From NCBI GenBank assembly GCA_947472645.1, contig CANJBQ010000005.1:51139-115138 (forward strand): a DNA stretch of 64,000 nucleotides, read 5' to 3'. The notes under the pieces are model-generated. The model had not been told where the DNA came from. It saw only the letters and a list, made by a program, of their open reading frames with translations, and ran no database searches. Below, in pieces: positions 18,526 to 27,943 of this stretch (its first letter is position 1; each line of letters begins with the position of its first letter). A program made the position numbers and the translations under genes. This DNA comes from Burkholderiaceae bacterium (lineage in GTDB: Bacteria; Pseudomonadota; Gammaproteobacteria; Burkholderiales; Burkholderiaceae).

Positions 18526-20619
18526 CTATTTGATATCCTGCAGCTCTTTTTTTAAATCAATTGCAACTTTCTCAAATACTGATGCCCAATTTTTCATACT
18601 TTCTTGACGGTAGATGGTCATCGACAGATACCAAGGTGAATCTTTTCGCTCAAGTAACCAACGCCAATCTGGACTAAACGGTATCAATAGCCAAGTTTTT
18701 TTACCAATGGCGCCACTTAAGTGTGCCACACTCGTATCTACACTAATTACAACATCCATCAACTCACATAATGCCGCCGTATCGTCAAAGTTATCTAATT
18801 CATCTCCAAACGATTTAAATAAAGGATATTTTTCAATCAATTGTCGATCAACCTCTCGCATCTCTTTTTGTAAAGTGATGTACTCAAACTCTTGGGGTAA
18901 ATATTGGATGATTTCAAATAGTAAAATACTACGGTTTTGATCATTTTCATGCATTTTATTACCGCTACAAATCAGGCCAACACGTGGCTTAGTTTTAGGC
19001 CCGAGCTTTAACTGCCATTTATTCAGATATTCCGGTAATGGTTTTAAATATCCTTCGGCCATAGGAATATTATCGAGCTCCAAATTTAAATAATGGGGCA
19101 AACTTAGTAAGGGGCAATAATAATCAAACTCTTTAAATTCGGATTTATACGCAATCACTTTTGATACTCCGGTAATACGGCTCATTATTCCGATTAACGG
19201 TTTTTGAACTTCAAAAATGATAGTGGCTCCCCTTTTTTGTAGTTGATTTAATAAACGACTAAATTGTATGGTGTCACCTAGTCCTTGTTCAATATGAATC
19301 AAGATCGTCTTACCTTCAAGACTCTGGGTGCCGTTCCACAACGGCTGTGAATAATCCCTTGGTTTTTCAATTAGTGATTTTCTTTCCCAGCGCTGTTCAT
19401 ATAGCTGAAAACCCTCTTTGTATCTTCCCATGGTTAATAGCATCACTCCTTTTGCAAAGAGCGTTTCTTCATCATCTGGATTGAGGGTAAGAACATGATC
19501 TAGTTGTTCAATTGCTTCTTCGAATTGATTTAATTCTTTGTATATATTGCCAATGTTGTAATTTGCTCGAACGTCATTAGGTGCAATCACTAATGCTTGC
19601 GCGTAGGCATCAATCGCCAAATCGGTGCGGTTCAAGTCGTGCAAAATATTGCCTAAGTTTGAATATGCATCTGGTTCAATTGGATTTGCTTCCACAGCAC
19701 GGCTGTAATAAATGGCGGCCTCATTAAACTGCTTTACTCTTCTTAATGTGTTGGCAAGATTTGTTAATGCGTCATAGTATTGCGGGTCTATCTCTATCGC
19801 TTTTCTATAGCAATAGATGGCATCCTCAAACTTTAGTATATCTTTTAAGGCATTTCCTAATCCGTAGTAACTCTCTTTTTCATCTGGCTTTATTTGAATA
19901 TGCGTTTTATAGCCATCGATAGCTAATTCATATTTTTTTTGCAGGATGAGGGCGTTTGCTCGAGCGAGTACTACTTCAGCATATAAAGGGTTACCTTTTA
20001 ATATTTTGTCATAAGCATTTATTGCCTCGTCAAGATTCTCAAGGGCGATATAAGTATTTCCTAAGTTTAGTAAAGCCTTCATATTATTTGGCTCTATATG
20101 AAGGACTGTTTGGTAATCCTGTAAAGCTTCTTGATACTTATTTAGTTTTTTATATGCATTACCTCTGTTATAAAAGGCATCAATTTGAAGATTGTCTTTT
20201 AAAAGTATCTTGTTGTAAGCCGTAATTGCATCTTCATGCCTCTGAGTGGCGCTAAATAGATTGGCTAAATTGTATTGAGCATCAATAAATCCTGGTTGTA
20301 GTTTTAAAGCCGCTTGATAGTCAGCTAATGCCTCTTGCATTTTTTTAATTTCAAAATACGCGCTTCCACGATTGTTGAAATACGCGGCATTTTTTTCAAT
20401 TTTTAATGCCTGATTAAACCATTCAATAGCTTCTTGATAGTTACTTCTAGCGAGCGCTATGAGACCTAGCCCATGCAACGCTTCAGCGAACTTTGGTTGC
20501 AATTTGACAATGGATTGATAGATTCTTTGAGCTTCATCTAACCTGCCATTTTCGTGATGGTTAAGTGCTTGAAGATATTGATATTGTAGGTATACAAGGG
20601 CTGGATGGGTGTTAGACAT
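18526..20619 (-). CDS. TPR-repeat protein with C-terminal glycosyltransferase-like domain
   Basis: 697 aa from the ATG at 20619 (a GTG one codon upstream is possible). Residues of roughly 10-430 are about twelve consecutive 34-residue TPR units, recognisable by the recurring A-x-x-x-Y-x-x-A-L and N-x-G-N/N-x-A-N-x-L patterns. The last 250 residues have ILIHIEQGLGDTIQFSRLL and VISVDTSVAHLSGAIGKKTW, the sugar-nucleotide region seen in GT9/GT41-type transferases. Probably glycosylates proteins or a surface polymer; acceptor unknown. Confidence 0.8.
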   Translation of the reverse strand: MSNTHPALVYLQYQYLQALNHHENGRLDEAQRIYQSIVKLQPKFAEALHGLGLIALARSNYQEAIEWFNQALKIEKNAAYFNNRGSAYFEIKKMQEALADYQAALKLQPGFIDAQYNLANLFSATQRHEDAITAYNKILLKDNLQIDAFYNRGNAYKKLNKYQEALQDYQTVLHIEPNNMKALLNLGNTYIALENLDEAINAYDKILKGNPLYAEVVLARANALILQKKYELAIDGYKTHIQIKPDEKESYYGLGNALKDILKFEDAIYCYRKAIEIDPQYYDALTNLANTLRRVKQFNEAAIYYSRAVEANPIEPDAYSNLGNILHDLNRTDLAIDAYAQALVIAPNDVRANYNIGNIYKELNQFEEAIEQLDHVLTLNPDDEETLFAKGVMLLTMGRYKEGFQLYEQRWERKSLIEKPRDYSQPLWNGTQSLEGKTILIHIEQGLGDTIQFSRLLNQLQKRGATIIFEVQKPLIGIMSRITGVSKVIAYKSEFKEFDYYCPLLSLPHYLNLELDNIPMAEGYLKPLPEYLNKWQLKLGPKTKPRVGLICSGNKMHENDQNRSILLFEIIQYLPQEFEYITLQKEMREVDRQLIEKYPLFKSFGDELDNFDDTAALCELMDVVISVDTSVAHLSGAIGKKTWLLIPFSPDWRWLLERKDSPWYLSMTIYRQESMKNWASVFEKVAIDLKKELQDIK

Positions 20620-20695
20620 CACTCCATGTTACTGATTTAATGGTCAGGTAAAACAGAGAATAAGTCGCTAATTTGTCCCTTATTCTAGATATATT

Positions 20696-21688
20696 CTAAA
20701 TCTTAAATGCCTCTAGTGATTCCGGAGCAAATAAATCCTTCACATCGAGTTTTTTGGAGGATAGGCCTTGCTCAAAATGATATCTCGTAAAGGTATCTAA
20801 GTTATTAAAATTACCCTCTAATCCATAAGACCACCAATCTTGCCCAAACTCTTTTTTGGCATTTTCTACATGAGCCGTCAACCATGGCAACATCGTTTTT
20901 AATGCTGCTGTTTCATCAAGATCTTTATATGCGATTTTCTTTGCTTCTATAAAGGCTTTTGTTAACGATTGAGCAATCCAACGATTGGCCTTATAAACAT
21001 CTCTACGAATAACAACGACATGCATGATTGGGAAAATGCCGGTTTGTCGGAAGTAGTTTCTTTCCACATCTTCATAATCATTAAAAAGTCGCACGACCTT
21101 CCCATCGCCTTTTAAGAAGCTAGACGGCATCCTTGCGGTGTATAGTGCATCTAACTCACCGTCATACAGCATTTGTGAAAGAGTTTGGTCTGGGCCAATA
21201 GGACTTACCTGAATATTAGGGGGTAGGTCTAATTTTATTTTTTCAATTCGTCCAGTCTCTTCTTCACCTCCAAACAGATAAGGTTGAGCATCCACTGGCA
21301 CGCCATAGTGGTCAGATAAAATCCCTCGGATCCATACAGGAGCTGTCATTTGATATTCTGGGCTTGCAATCTTTTTACCAATTAAATCTTTGGGTGTTTT
21401 AATACCACTCGCAGAATTAACATAAATACAGGAATGTCTAAAAAATCTTGATGGATAAACAGGAATTGCAATAAAAGGTTTTTCAGGGCGCGATAAAGAT
21501 ATGCAATAGGACGATAAAGACATTTCTGCTACTTCAAATTCACGATACCGAGCCATTCGAAAAAATGTTTCTTCTACCGGTAGGTTTAAATAATTTAATT
21601 CGGCGCCATCAACTTGAACACGCCCGTCCATTAATCCGCGCATTCTGTCATAGTCCCAACAGGCAAAATTTAATTTCAATCTATTCAT
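20696..21688 (-). CDS. Pht5-like/ABC-type solute-binding-fold protein
   Basis: 330 aa without a clear signal peptide. The sequence (FACWDYDRMRGLMDGRV near the N-terminus, PVWIRGILSDHYGVP mid-way) matches proteins often annotated as 4,5-dihydroxyphthalate decarboxylase but built on a periplasmic-binding-protein type II fold. The label should not be taken as proof of decarboxylase activity. Its start overlaps the stop of the SGNH gene by 4 nt, making it the last gene of the MBOAT/SGNH operon, an unexpected partner. Confidence 0.75.
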   Translation of the reverse strand: MNRLKLNFACWDYDRMRGLMDGRVQVDGAELNYLNLPVEETFFRMARYREFEVAEMSLSSYCISLSRPEKPFIAIPVYPSRFFRHSCIYVNSASGIKTPKDLIGKKIASPEYQMTAPVWIRGILSDHYGVPVDAQPYLFGGEEETGRIEKIKLDLPPNIQVSPIGPDQTLSQMLYDGELDALYTARMPSSFLKGDGKVVRLFNDYEDVERNYFRQTGIFPIMHVVVIRRDVYKANRWIAQSLTKAFIEAKKIAYKDLDETAALKTMLPWLTAHVENAKKEFGQDWWSYGLEGNFNNLDTFTRYHFEQGLSSKKLDVKDLFAPESLEAFKI

Positions 21689-23112
21689 TTATTTCTCCAA
21701 GGTGGAACTGATTTCAAGTTCGGGTCAATCACCATATTACTGGAATCAGTTCCACTAATAATAAGATTTGAAAGATCAATGTCTTTACTAAGGACTTTAG
21801 CAGTCTCTTGATAGCCTTGAACCGTTAAATGTATAAGGTCTTTTGCCATGAGCGGCGGATTATTTTTAATCCAAGTATAAGCCCCTCCAGGTCCGCCCAT
21901 AGCCTGTTGCCAACTCCAACTTGAGCAAGAAAAGTCTTTACCAACATCTTTTTGTATTAGTGTAATTTCTTGATGTATTTTCGAGTATTTCAGAAAATCA
22001 GGTACATATTCAGTTTTGACTAACTTTTTCTTACCCTTCGTATATATTTTTTTATTCCAAATACCTCGATCCGTTGGCCCCATTAAAATACAATTAGAGG
22101 TTGGATAAATCGAACGAAAACTCATTAGCGCATCTCTTAATAGCTGTTTATACGAATTGGCATCAAAAGGAGATTGATTTCCCTCGTTGGTGCCATACTC
22201 TAAAATAATTAAATCATAATTCATAGGGATTTTTAAATTATCGATATAAGATTTTTGAGTACTTTGCCATCCTTTTACCGTGGCGCCTGGTATACCTAAA
22301 GTATCAATGAAGACTTTAGGTTCGAGATCGTAAGTGGGTACAAAACCATCTATAGAGATGGCTCCTTCTATCAGACGAATCTTAACAACGCCGAAGACGC
22401 TATCACCCTGAATTGTCAAATTGCTTACCTGAGAATTTTTAACCTCTACGATTTCTTCATCTCGACCGTCAATTTGTATTCCTAATTTTGTACGTCCCTG
22501 AGTTGTTTTTGAAAATAATATATTTAATTTTTTTAATTGGTTAGAGTTATTATTTTTAGAGCGGAAATCAACCCATAAATAGCTGTTTGGTATATTCGAA
22601 TTTAACTTTAAAAGAGCCGGGCCATACAATTCGGCGTTCACTCCCGTGTACGAGTAATTAAATTGCCAACCACGACTTTGACAATACTTCCGAATGGGTA
22701 ATCGGACTCCTGGTCTTCCCATCGATGGCGGTATAAAAGTTGGCAGAGCGCTGTCTGTATCTAGCCCTATCGATTTAATGAGTTCTTCTGTTATAAAATT
22801 TGCCGCAGAATGACTATCCCCCCAAATTCCTATCATGTAAGGACCAACCTTTTTCTGAGTCCCTAATTGCATTTGCAGTCGATTAGATATGTCTTGGTTA
22901 TTTTTCGGAATCGCCTCCATTATCTCTTCGTCAGGTAATGAGTAAACGATCTCGATCTCGGGAGATTGTGGCGGCGGTGTAAAATTATTTTTTTTGATGG
23001 GTTGGCAGATGAGCTCCGGGCTTTGACTTGATCCTTTGAATTGAATCATTTCTTGTGCAGATGCTTGAAATGTGAACAGTAAACCAACGATAATTAGGTG
23101 CTTTAATTTCAC
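21685..23112 (-). CDS. Secreted SGNH/GDSL hydrolase-like protein
   Basis: 475 aa with an N-terminal signal peptide (cleavage near FQASA). SGNH blocks: GIWGDSHSAANF (nucleophile Ser, near residue 136), LIILEYGTNEGN (Gly and Asn), and KDLIHLTVQGY near the C-terminus supplying the Asp/His pair. The long N-terminal region carries no recognised domain. Co-operonic with an MBOAT acyltransferase and a second SGNH protein (4-nt overlaps), as in periplasmic O-acetyl transfer systems such as AlgI/AlgX or PatA/PatB. Probably transfers or removes acyl groups from a cell-envelope polymer. Confidence 0.8.
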   Translation of the reverse strand: MKLKHLIIVGLLFTFQASAQEMIQFKGSSQSPELICQPIKKNNFTPPPQSPEIEIVYSLPDEEIMEAIPKNNQDISNRLQMQLGTQKKVGPYMIGIWGDSHSAANFITEELIKSIGLDTDSALPTFIPPSMGRPGVRLPIRKYCQSRGWQFNYSYTGVNAELYGPALLKLNSNIPNSYLWVDFRSKNNNSNQLKKLNILFSKTTQGRTKLGIQIDGRDEEIVEVKNSQVSNLTIQGDSVFGVVKIRLIEGAISIDGFVPTYDLEPKVFIDTLGIPGATVKGWQSTQKSYIDNLKIPMNYDLIILEYGTNEGNQSPFDANSYKQLLRDALMSFRSIYPTSNCILMGPTDRGIWNKKIYTKGKKKLVKTEYVPDFLKYSKIHQEITLIQKDVGKDFSCSSWSWQQAMGGPGGAYTWIKNNPPLMAKDLIHLTVQGYQETAKVLSKDIDLSNLIISGTDSSNMVIDPNLKSVPPWRNK

Positions 23113-24167
23113 TCTATATCCAATCGCGTTATAGCATTGACAATACTAGAACTAATCATTTTTAATGCTATAGGAGTAAAGTGAATACCATCACTTGCTC
23201 TTAATAATACATCCCCTTTGTTGGGGTCTTTCATATACGCTTTGTAAGGCTCATCTAATCGTCCAATCATTTCCTCTGTTGAAATATATTGAAATTTATA
23301 TTTTTGTGACTCGCTTTTGAATACACGATTTTGAATAATAGCTCCTTGTTTTACCCTATCTTCTGCCATATTTGGCAATCCTACCCAAATAATTTGTGCA
23401 TCGTGTTCTTTTGCGAATTGAAGCACCTCCTCGACTCGAAGTCGATATTTTTCTTCCCATTCTATTGATGGAAATTTATAAACCTTTTTATTTTCATAAA
23501 TGTCCCAGGGATCATTTGGCCCTAAAAAAATAATAATTACTTTATAGCGCTCTTTTTCAATACCCTCTTTTATTTTTGTTGGCCAATCAAAGTACCTCTT
23601 TACGGTTAAACCCGTGCTTTGTTTACTTAAATCATCATATGTACTTTTCGGATACGCTTTTCTTAATGCGCTAATTGCGATAGGGGCTACGCCTTGCATC
23701 ATAGAATCACCAGCGAACATCATTTTAAAAGAGCCTGACTTTAATGGCAATTCTGCATACGATGACTTGTTGTGCCCATCATTAAATATCTCACTCTTCT
23801 CTGGACTCTCAACAATACTTTGATTGGCGCCCAGATGGTTCTGGTTTATATGATTTCTTAATTCTGGTATTAGTATGTGTTGTATATTATCGGTCGATAT
23901 ATCTGATGTCTGGCTTTGAACTTCTTTTGTTTTTGAAGACCTTTGGGGAGGGGCTAGATTCAGTAAATCTGAGTTATTTTGGCTATCCTTACCCCTCGCA
24001 AAGAAATGTTTTATTTTTAAAGAAGGCTCCATGAATCTCTCGGGGATTGTCTGAGTAAGACTTATATGAAACCGAGTAGCTAAATACTGGTCTAAAGAGT
24101 CTAACCATAAAAATGAATTCACAAATGTGACTACGATTAACCAAGGAAGTATTTTTTGATTTTCCAT
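23109..24167 (-). CDS. Membrane-anchored DUF459-type SGNH hydrolase
   Basis: 352 aa. One N-terminal hydrophobic anchor, a low-complexity linker to about residue 145, then a DUF459/SGNH domain: MFAGDSMMQGVAPIA, VIIIFLGPNDPWDIY and ASDGIHFTPIALKM. It starts 2 nt after the MBOAT stop and overlaps the next SGNH gene by 4 nt. Likely the periplasmic partner that accepts acyl groups delivered by the MBOAT protein. Target polymer unknown. Confidence 0.82.
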   Translation of the reverse strand: MENQKILPWLIVVTFVNSFLWLDSLDQYLATRFHISLTQTIPERFMEPSLKIKHFFARGKDSQNNSDLLNLAPPQRSSKTKEVQSQTSDISTDNIQHILIPELRNHINQNHLGANQSIVESPEKSEIFNDGHNKSSYAELPLKSGSFKMMFAGDSMMQGVAPIAISALRKAYPKSTYDDLSKQSTGLTVKRYFDWPTKIKEGIEKERYKVIIIFLGPNDPWDIYENKKVYKFPSIEWEEKYRLRVEEVLQFAKEHDAQIIWVGLPNMAEDRVKQGAIIQNRVFKSESQKYKFQYISTEEMIGRLDEPYKAYMKDPNKGDVLLRASDGIHFTPIALKMISSSIVNAITRLDIE

Positions 24168-24169
24168 CT

Positions 24170-25582
24170 TTAAAACTTATAGTAAATAAATGCTGGTATA
24201 CCGCTTGGTCCAGAATATATAATCAAAAACACAACCCCTGTGATGGTCGCAAATAAACGCCACCCCCAATTTAGATGAGCCCAGTGAATTAATTTTTCTT
24301 CGATCAATTGTGAGCGCCGACTAAAGTAAAAGAAAAATCCTGATAGTAGAATGAGTAGTAAATGGTTTTTTGTAAAAGTCCCTTCAATCTTAGTGACTTG
24401 ATGTAAAACACTTAAAGCCGTATCTAAGCTATCCGAGCGAAAAAATACCCATGTCATACAGATAAATACAATCGTCAAAATTCTTGCGTGCATTGCAGAT
24501 AAGTTGATATAAGCATATCGATCATTTATATTGCTAATGATTACACCGACGCCATGTAACAGTCCCCATATTAAAAAGGTTGTATTGGCGCCATGCCATA
24601 AGCCACTCAAAACCATGGCAATAAAAATATTAATCTGTGTTTTCGTAAACCCTTGCTTGTTGCCCCCTAATGGAAAATAAATATAGTCTCTAATAAAGGT
24701 GGATAACGATATATGCCATCGCCTCCAAAAATCTTGTAAATTTATTGCTAAATAGGGTTGCTTGAAGTTGATAGGGATTTGATAACCCAACAATAATCCT
24801 AGGCCTGTAACTAATAAGGAATATCCCGAAAAATCAAAAAATATTTGTAAGGTATACGCCCACATGCCACTTATAATATTGACTATGTTTTGATTCTCTG
24901 GGTAAGCATATATACCATCAACGAAATTGACCGACAACCAATTGGCTATAACTACTTTTTGAAAGAGGCCAAGAAGTATAAAGTAGATGGCTTTTTCCAC
25001 ATCAATAGCTTTACCAACTTGATCGCCGTTTAATTGTGTAAAAAAATCTTTGGCACGAAAAATGGGGCCCGCAAACAATGTTGGCCAAAATGCAAGATAC
25101 AACAAAACATCCATGCATCGAGTTTTAGGTTTAAATACTTCAGGCTCATGATTTGCCTGCCACACAAGATAAGTAATTGCTTGAAAAGTAAAAAATGAAA
25201 TTCCGGCAGGGATCAAAAGCTCTAAAAATGGCAAACTGTAATGCATATTCAATACACTTAGTACATTATCCAAACCGCCTCTTATAAATTCGTAATATTT
25301 GGTAATAACTAATAGTCCAAGACTTAGGCTGATCGTGATGGTAAGTTTTAATTTTTGATCCCGCGTGATTTTACTAGGTTGCTTGATCCATTCACCTGCC
25401 CACCATATCCAAAGGCTATACGCCAGTAAAATAAATGTGAACTTAATCGACCATGTCGCATAGAACCCATAACTACTTAAAGTTAGATAGGCTTTTTGAA
25501 GTAATGGGCGTGACTTTAAAAGCCAATAGACGAAAAAGAAAAGTAATGCGGCATAAGCAAATTCTGGACTAATAAAGCTCAT
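24170..25582 (-). CDS. MBOAT-family O-acyltransferase (AlgI/PatA-like)
   Basis: 470-aa polytopic enzyme. Signature blocks are DFWRRWHISLSTFIRDYIYF, PLGGN and the catalytic-His segment LSGLWHGANTTFLIWG. The N-terminal WKSRPLLQKAYL-like helices also fit AlgI relatives. Moves acyl (usually acetyl) groups across the inner membrane for attachment to exopolysaccharide, peptidoglycan or other envelope polymers. First gene of a four-gene operon with two SGNH proteins and a receptor-like protein. No polymer synthase genes are adjacent, so the acceptor cannot be named. Confidence 0.9.
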   Translation of the reverse strand: MSFISPEFAYAALLFFFVYWLLKSRPLLQKAYLTLSSYGFYATWSIKFTFILLAYSLWIWWAGEWIKQPSKITRDQKLKLTITISLSLGLLVITKYYEFIRGGLDNVLSVLNMHYSLPFLELLIPAGISFFTFQAITYLVWQANHEPEVFKPKTRCMDVLLYLAFWPTLFAGPIFRAKDFFTQLNGDQVGKAIDVEKAIYFILLGLFQKVVIANWLSVNFVDGIYAYPENQNIVNIISGMWAYTLQIFFDFSGYSLLVTGLGLLLGYQIPINFKQPYLAINLQDFWRRWHISLSTFIRDYIYFPLGGNKQGFTKTQINIFIAMVLSGLWHGANTTFLIWGLLHGVGVIISNINDRYAYINLSAMHARILTIVFICMTWVFFRSDSLDTALSVLHQVTKIEGTFTKNHLLLILLSGFFFYFSRRSQLIEEKLIHWAHLNWGWRLFATITGVVFLIIYSGPSGIPAFIYYKF

Positions 25583-25716
25583 TCTATCTTTGTTGTTGAT
25601 GAGTCAATTAAAGGGCTTTTAATTACAACGCTTTGTTGTATTTGTGGCTGTTTACTAAATAGACTTTTTTTATCTTACTCCTATAAAATATACTTTTATT
25701 CTACTTTACAACCCTG

Positions 25717-26499
25717 ATGCGAATAATATATCCAATTCTTTCACTCATTTTTTTATCAGTTTCGCCATTGGCAAAAGCTGTTTTTTTAGATGAGATTCAA
25801 GTTTATGACGGCGAGATCAATGAGCCAGGAGAGTTTGGGCTTGAAATCCACGCTAACACAACTCTCTCCGGTCAATCATCCCCCACCTTTTCAGGGCAGC
25901 GTCTTACCCAAGGAGGCGCTCGTATTACACCTGAATTTAGCTACGGCCTTTCTAAAACAATTGAGCTTGGCTTTTACCTTCCAACTGTTTATACCCCAGA
26001 CTATGGATATGAGTCCGCAGGATATAAACCTCGCATCAAATGGCTCCCAATTCAGAACTCAGATACACAGCCTTGGGCTGTAGGTATTAATTTTGAATAT
26101 TCTGTTGTCAATACTGGAATAGACTTTCCTAGAAAAGCTGCTGAATTTCGAGGTATCGTTGCTTGGAAGAATGATAAGTGGTCTTTAGCATTTAACCCCG
26201 TTATAGACTCAAGTCGTTCCGATGGGCAAAATAGCGACTGGATTTTAAATTATCATACACGCGCCATCAGACTCCATAATGATAGCCTAATGACGGGTTA
26301 TGGTATGGAGTATTATCAGGGTCAGTCTGCCGTCAACAATATTGACTCTCTTTCAGCTCCCAAACAACTTTTTGCCATTATTGAATTCAAAACTCCAGAC
26401 TCTTTTTTAAATGGCATGAACGTCCACATGGGACTGGGCTATGGGTGGGACTCTGGTGACCGTCTTACTTTTAAGATGATTTTGACTCCAAGGTTATAA
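25717..26499 (+). CDS. Secreted outer-membrane barrel-like protein
   Basis: 260 aa, signal peptide ending near AKA, then VFLDEIQVYDGEINEPGEFG, a conserved-looking opening, and amphipathic strands to the C-terminus. Resembles family members annotated as putative outer-membrane or transporter proteins without assigned substrate. Lies divergent from the MBOAT operon across 134 bp. Similar architecture to the protein at 1868-2704, although I could not align them confidently by eye. Confidence 0.55.
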   Translation: MRIIYPILSLIFLSVSPLAKAVFLDEIQVYDGEINEPGEFGLEIHANTTLSGQSSPTFSGQRLTQGGARITPEFSYGLSKTIELGFYLPTVYTPDYGYESAGYKPRIKWLPIQNSDTQPWAVGINFEYSVVNTGIDFPRKAAEFRGIVAWKNDKWSLAFNPVIDSSRSDGQNSDWILNYHTRAIRLHNDSLMTGYGMEYYQGQSAVNNIDSLSAPKQLFAIIEFKTPDSFLNGMNVHMGLGYGWDSGDRLTFKMILTPRL

Positions 26500-26580
26500 A
26501 GCCAATTCTTGAAGACGTCTCACTGATAAGTATCCTCAATTCTCTTTGAGATCTAAGGTCTAAGCTATGATTTCATTTTT

Positions 26581-27147
26581 TTATTGGCAGGCTGAGTACG
26601 GGTGGGTTTCAACATACTTGGCTAGTTGGACCATTTGTTCAAAGCGACTTTGAATACTATTTTTAATAAAATAGTTAATAACTGCATTAGGTATGAATGA
26701 ATCTAATTCAAATTGACTTTCATAGTCAAACTTAGTCATATTCCTTATTGGCGTTAAATTCCATGTTCCCTTATAGTATTTTGCATCCCCTTGAATTTGT
26801 TCAAAACTTAATCTTTGTGATGAAACTTCTGTGAACTCCTCTTCGGAATAAAGTGCAATTGGAAATCCTAAAACTCGCTCTTCCATAACGCGCTCCACCC
26901 GAACTTTATTGCCTTTTCTAGACTTAACCTTTATCTCTTTAATACCGGCTATTTTTTTCATATTTTCATAATCCGTAATAAATGCAAAAGCATTACATAG
27001 ACTAAGCTCTATTTGATAACTCATTTTGATTTGAAAAACAGGTCCAACTCTAGTGATATTAACTTCAAGTTGATTGGATGGATCAATTTCTACAGATTGT
27101 GTAGGGAAGACGATGAACAAACAAATGACAAGCAACAGTCTTTTCAT
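26581..27147 (-). CDS. Secreted SRPBCC/START-like protein
   Basis: 188 aa with a signal peptide (ending FPTQS). The mature part fits the SRPBCC (polyketide cyclase/START) pattern: an early strand, CNAFAFITDYENMKKIAG helix region, a middle beta sheet with KVRVERVMEERVLGFPI, and a long C-terminal helix NYFIKNSIQSRFEQMVQLAK. Such folds bind hydrophobic ligands; secreted versions are rarer. Function unknown. Next to a glycosyltransferase gene 42 nt upstream on the same strand. Confidence 0.7.
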   Translation of the reverse strand: MKRLLLVICLFIVFPTQSVEIDPSNQLEVNITRVGPVFQIKMSYQIELSLCNAFAFITDYENMKKIAGIKEIKVKSRKGNKVRVERVMEERVLGFPIALYSEEEFTEVSSQRLSFEQIQGDAKYYKGTWNLTPIRNMTKFDYESQFELDSFIPNAVINYFIKNSIQSRFEQMVQLAKYVETHPYSACQ

Positions 27148-27189
27148 ATTAATAATATTTTTGTTTGGCTTTGCTTTCAGAGCAAATAG

Positions 27190-27876
27190 TTAACCTTCAA
27201 CCATTAACTCTTGCGATTGTTCAAGTACCTTGAGGCTCTTTTTTGCTGAAGAGTCTTCATGGTTATATTTCAAGAAATTTTCACGATGCCTTCTGTAATA
27301 TAAAAGCCCCTCATCAATACTTGAAACGCTGGCTCCTAACTCCATCATTTTATCCCAGAGGTTCCAATCTTCTTGTGGATGTTGGCCATTTTCATATCTT
27401 TTTTGGTAACCTATTTTCTTGCCCATACTAGTTCTATACAACATGGAACCGTGATGCTTACCTTGACGACTCCAATAATGATCGCCTTGATAGATGTTCG
27501 TCTCTCCTGGCACGCGGGTCAAGATTTCATTTTTCAACTCACCCGTTACAACAATGTCATAGGTCAATATATCTGTTTGCGCACTTGATAAAAGCTCTAC
27601 TGCATCTGCCCTCAACCAATTATCGGCCCCAATGAAACAAACGTATTCAGAATCTACACGTTCTAACATATCTTGGAAATTATTGACTGTACCTATGTTT
27701 TTATCTCTAAAAACATACTCAATTTCTGGATATAGCATCGGTAAGTGATGACAGTCCTGTGCGCCATCATCCACGAAAATAACTCTTTCCGGTTTTTTGG
27801 TTTGGCTTAAAATAGACTCTATGCAGTGAGCTGCTAAGTGTCCATATTGATAAGAAGCGATAATAATAGTAATCAT
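27190..27876 (-). CDS. Glycosyltransferase family 2
   Basis: 228 aa from the ATG at 27876 (a TTG four codons upstream extends the frame). GT-A start ITIIIASYQYGHLAAHCIES, PERVIFVDDGAQD with the nucleotide-binding Asp residues, and VCFIGADNWLRADAV with the GADN in the DxD position. No transmembrane segment, so a soluble or peripheral enzyme. It is divergent from the TPR/ATP-grasp gene. Acceptor unknown; it may act on LPS or another glycan. Confidence 0.85.
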   Translation of the reverse strand: MITIIIASYQYGHLAAHCIESILSQTKKPERVIFVDDGAQDCHHLPMLYPEIEYVFRDKNIGTVNNFQDMLERVDSEYVCFIGADNWLRADAVELLSSAQTDILTYDIVVTGELKNEILTRVPGETNIYQGDHYWSRQGKHHGSMLYRTSMGKKIGYQKRYENGQHPQEDWNLWDKMMELGASVSSIDEGLLYYRRHRENFLKYNHEDSSAKKSLKVLEQSQELMVEG

Positions 27877-27943
27877 ATTTGTTAGCAATTAAAGCACATA
27901 AAGGATGACACTGTGATTTCCAACAATTTTTTTTCCCGCGCAT

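Noticed and set aside
20696..21688. Calling the gene a true dihydroxyphthalate decarboxylase
   Set aside because: The fold group is mostly solute-binding and no phthalate pathway genes are near.
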